Positions 50,156-52,050 of a stretch of DNA of 52,050 nucleotides are shown in pieces. The notes under the pieces are model-generated. The model searched no databases, was not told the DNA's origin, and was given only the letters and a program-made list of their open reading frames with translations. Numbering within the stretch: position 1 is the first letter of the stretch; every line of letters begins with the position of its first letter. Origin of the DNA: an uncultured Pelagibacteraceae bacterium (GTDB lineage Bacteria > Pseudomonadota > Alphaproteobacteria > Pelagibacterales > Pelagibacteraceae); assembly GCA_902569055.1 (NCBI GenBank), contig CACFSU010000007.1:1-52050 (forward strand), given 5' to 3'. The position numbers were made by a program, and so were the translations under genes.

Positions 50156-50973
50156 ATATTAAAAAAGATTTAGCAAGTAATTGGTTTAAATTATTACAAA
50201 ATACTTTTTGTAACGATATTTATAAATTAGAAAGTAATAGAATAAAATTTGAATCTACTATTTGGAATAGAAACCCAAAAAAGGATGAAGGTGGAGGTGA
50301 ATATCGAATTTTAAGAAATGGAAAAGTATTCGAAAAAGTTGGTGTTAATTTTTCAAAGGTATATGGAAAATTTCCAAAAAGATTTCAAAAGAATATTCCT
50401 GGGGCACAAAAAAATCCAAGATTTTGGGCTTCAGGTATTTCTGTAGTAATGCATATGAAAAATCCATTAATTCCTGCAATGCATTTTAATACAAGATATA
50501 TATGCACTACTCACCAATGGTTTGGAGGAGGTATGGACGTTACTCCATCAAAAAAAGATAATTTTGAGAAAAAAAATTTTCACAAAATCCTTAAAAAAAT
50601 GTGCAATAGACATAATAAAAATTATTATAAAAAATATAAAAAATGGTGTGATGAATATTTTTATTTACCTCATCGTAACGAACCTCGCGGTATTGGTGGA
50701 ATTTTCTTTGACTATAAAAATAATAATTTTGAAAATGATTTCAAATTTGTCAGAGATGTAGGAATAACTTTTCAAATGTTATTTAATCAAATAATAAAAA
50801 GAAAATTAAAAAAAAAATGGACTAAAAAAGATAAAGAATTTCAATATATTAAAAGAGGTAGATATTCCGAATTTAATCTGCTTTATGATAGAGGTACAAA
50901 ATTTGGATTGCAAACTGGTGGAAATGTTGAAGGAATTTTAATGTCACTTCCTCCTATAGCAAAATGGAAATAA
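50146..50973 (+). CDS. hemF: Oxygen-dependent coproporphyrinogen III oxidase
   Basis: Uses O2 to decarboxylate coproporphyrinogen III in heme synthesis, so the organism makes heme aerobically. The 275 residues contain MHFNTRYI, WFGGGMDVTP, the signature HRNEPRGIGGIFFDY, and YSEFNLLYDRGTKFGLQTGG. Slightly shorter than E. coli HemF at the N-terminus. It lies between trmL and greA, tightly packed. Confidence 0.97.
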   Translation: MDLDIKKDLASNWFKLLQNTFCNDIYKLESNRIKFESTIWNRNPKKDEGGGEYRILRNGKVFEKVGVNFSKVYGKFPKRFQKNIPGAQKNPRFWASGISVVMHMKNPLIPAMHFNTRYICTTHQWFGGGMDVTPSKKDNFEKKNFHKILKKMCNRHNKNYYKKYKKWCDEYFYLPHRNEPRGIGGIFFDYKNNNFENDFKFVRDVGITFQMLFNQIIKRKLKKKWTKKDKEFQYIKRGRYSEFNLLYDRGTKFGLQTGGNVEGILMSLPPIAKWK

Positions 50974-50974
50974 A

Positions 50975-51451
50975 ATGGATAAAGAACCGATTACTTTAAA
51001 CTGTTTTCATAAACTAAAAGAAGAATTAGTTTTTTTAAAAGAAAAAAAAAGACCTAGAATCATTACGGCTATATCCGAAGCTAGATCTCATGGTGACCTT
51101 AAAGAAAATGCTGAATACCATGCTGCTAAAGAAGAACAATCTCATAATGAGGGAAGAATAGCTGAAATAATTGATATCATTGCAAGAGCAAATGTAATTG
51201 ATGTAACAAAGATTAATAATGAAGGTAAAGTAATCTTTGGTTCAACAGTATTTTTAGAAAATTTAGATACAGGTGAAAAAATAAACTACAAGATTGTTTG
51301 CAGAAATGAAGCTGATATAAATAAAAAATTAATTTATTTTCAATCTCCTATTGGAAAAGGTTTGATTGGAAAAAATAAAAATAATCTTGTCGAAATTAAT
51401 ACCCCTGCTGGTGTTAAGAACTTTGAAATTAAGGATGTAAAGTATATTTAA
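50975..51451 (+). CDS. greA: Transcription elongation factor GreA
   Basis: Rescues backtracked RNA polymerase by stimulating transcript cleavage. The 158 residues have the N-terminal coiled coil with acidic tip (SEARSHGDLKENAEYHAAKEEQ, quoted here only in part as GDLKENAEYHAAKEEQ) and the C-terminal FKBP-like domain (FGSTVFLENL, SPIGKGLIGK). It starts one base after hemF. The 3' end overlaps the convergent CCA-adding enzyme gene by 4 bases. Confidence 0.96.
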   Translation: MDKEPITLNCFHKLKEELVFLKEKKRPRIITAISEARSHGDLKENAEYHAAKEEQSHNEGRIAEIIDIIARANVIDVTKINNEGKVIFGSTVFLENLDTGEKINYKIVCRNEADINKKLIYFQSPIGKGLIGKNKNNLVEINTPAGVKNFEIKDVKYI

Positions 51452-52050
51452 CGACTTATAATTTTACTAATTTGTTTATCTGATAATTTAAAATCATTGT
51501 TCACCCACTCTTCTTCTATCATCCTAAGCTTATTTCCTAGAATTTTTCCTTCAGGAATATTATAATTAGACATTAATTTTTTTGCACTAAAAGGCATAAT
51601 TGGTATCTTTTTTAACTTAAAAATTTCAAGTAAATCTATTAATTTTTTATCTATTTTTTTCGAAATAAATAATTTATAGCTTAAAATATCTACAACAGCT
51701 TGCTTACCATTATAATAAAATAATTTATTTAAATTTTTTTCCAAAAAAGATTTAGTATATATTTTGTCACTAAAAAAATTATTGATAATTTTTAACCTTC
51801 TTTGGTCCTTTTTAGAAATATTAAATGAATAAATAAAATATTCAAGATTATCAGAATCATCAATAATCAATAATGAAATTAAAAATATAATATCACATTC
51901 ATCTATTTTAGTTTTTGCAAATGAATTAGGGTTTTTAAAAAGTTTTATTTTTTTTAATTGAGGGAAAATAATTTCAATTAATTCAATAGAATATTGATCG
52001 TTAGAAAGACTTTCCAAAACTTTAGATTTTATAAATTTTTTAAGTTCATC
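51448..52050 (-). CDS. CCA tRNA nucleotidyltransferase / poly(A) polymerase family, C-terminal part (runs off right edge)
   Basis: The frame is open from the right edge to the stop, giving at least 200 residues of the C-terminal helical region; the catalytic head domain is outside the window. An internal TTG at 52017 is not the true start. The end is characteristic of the family: IPIMPFSAKKLM, IPEGKILGNKLR and EEEWVNNDFKLS. The family repairs or adds the tRNA 3' CCA end. Both tRNA-class genes here encode CCA, so repair would be the main role. The sequence is strongly Lys/Ile/Asn biased. Confidence 0.85.
   Translation of the reverse strand, partial: DELKKFIKSKVLESLSNDQYSIELIEIIFPQLKKIKLFKNPNSFAKTKIDECDIIFLISLLIIDDSDNLEYFIYSFNISKKDQRRLKIINNFFSDKIYTKSFLEKNLNKLFYYNGKQAVVDILSYKLFISKKIDKKLIDLLEIFKLKKIPIMPFSAKKLMSNYNIPEGKILGNKLRMIEEEWVNNDFKLSDKQISKIISR

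Overview
The window reads as one gene-dense stretch of a streamlined, very AT-rich alphaproteobacterial chromosome, most likely from the SAR11 / Pelagibacterales lineage. This is inferred from the strong A/T bias at every wobble position, spacers of usually under 100 bases, many stop/start overlaps, and gene orders typical of Alphaproteobacteria (rpoD-dnaG-yqeY; ilvE-marR-ompR type regulator-sensor kinase; ubiK/lgt/NDUFAF7-like/pgeF; petABC). I see no insertion sequence, prophage, integrase or CRISPR array.

Left block (1-16,370, minus strand): one division and cell wall (dcw) operon read right to left: mraZ, ftsZ, rsmH, ftsL, ftsI, a fused murE-murF, mraY, murD, ftsW, murG, murC, murB, ddl, ftsQ and the first codons of ftsA. 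Together these make UDP-MurNAc-pentapeptide, lipid I and lipid II and build the septal ring. ftsZ sits second, directly after mraZ, instead of at the far end after ftsA. A near-consensus sigma-70 promoter in front of mraZ carries three TGGG boxes spaced exactly 10 bases apart around its -10 element, which looks like an MraZ autoregulation site.

Middle-left (16,400-23,400): RNase P RNA (rnpB) with promoter-like and terminator-like flanks, an AmpD-type amidase, mlaA-mlaC on the plus strand, two tRNA-class genes on the minus strand, then the rpoD-dnaG-yqeY macromolecular synthesis group. The RNA directly after rpoD has perfect tRNA(Val, GAC) stems but D- and T-loops lacking most of the residues that build the tRNA elbow. 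It is the most unusual object in the window.

Centre (23,500-37,500): carA-carB, a coupled pair of an ELM1-like protein and a 2-oxoglutarate oxygenase, trxB, a class I aminotransferase, then uvrB-folM-folB-uvrC-pgsA, in which two pterin/folate genes lie between excision-repair genes.

Right (37,450-52,050): ilvE divergent from a marR / response regulator / histidine kinase operon, ubiK divergent from lgt, a NDUFAF7-like methyltransferase gene, pgeF, prs-rplY-pth-ychF, the cytochrome bc1 operon petABC (minus), trmL-hemF-greA (plus), and the C-terminal part of a CCA-adding enzyme that runs off the right edge. Nearly all genes are housekeeping. The novelty lies in gene order, the tRNA-like RNA, fusions, altered motifs and compact regulatory sites. 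No stretch over 300 bases lacks a gene; rnpB fills the only long gap between proteins.
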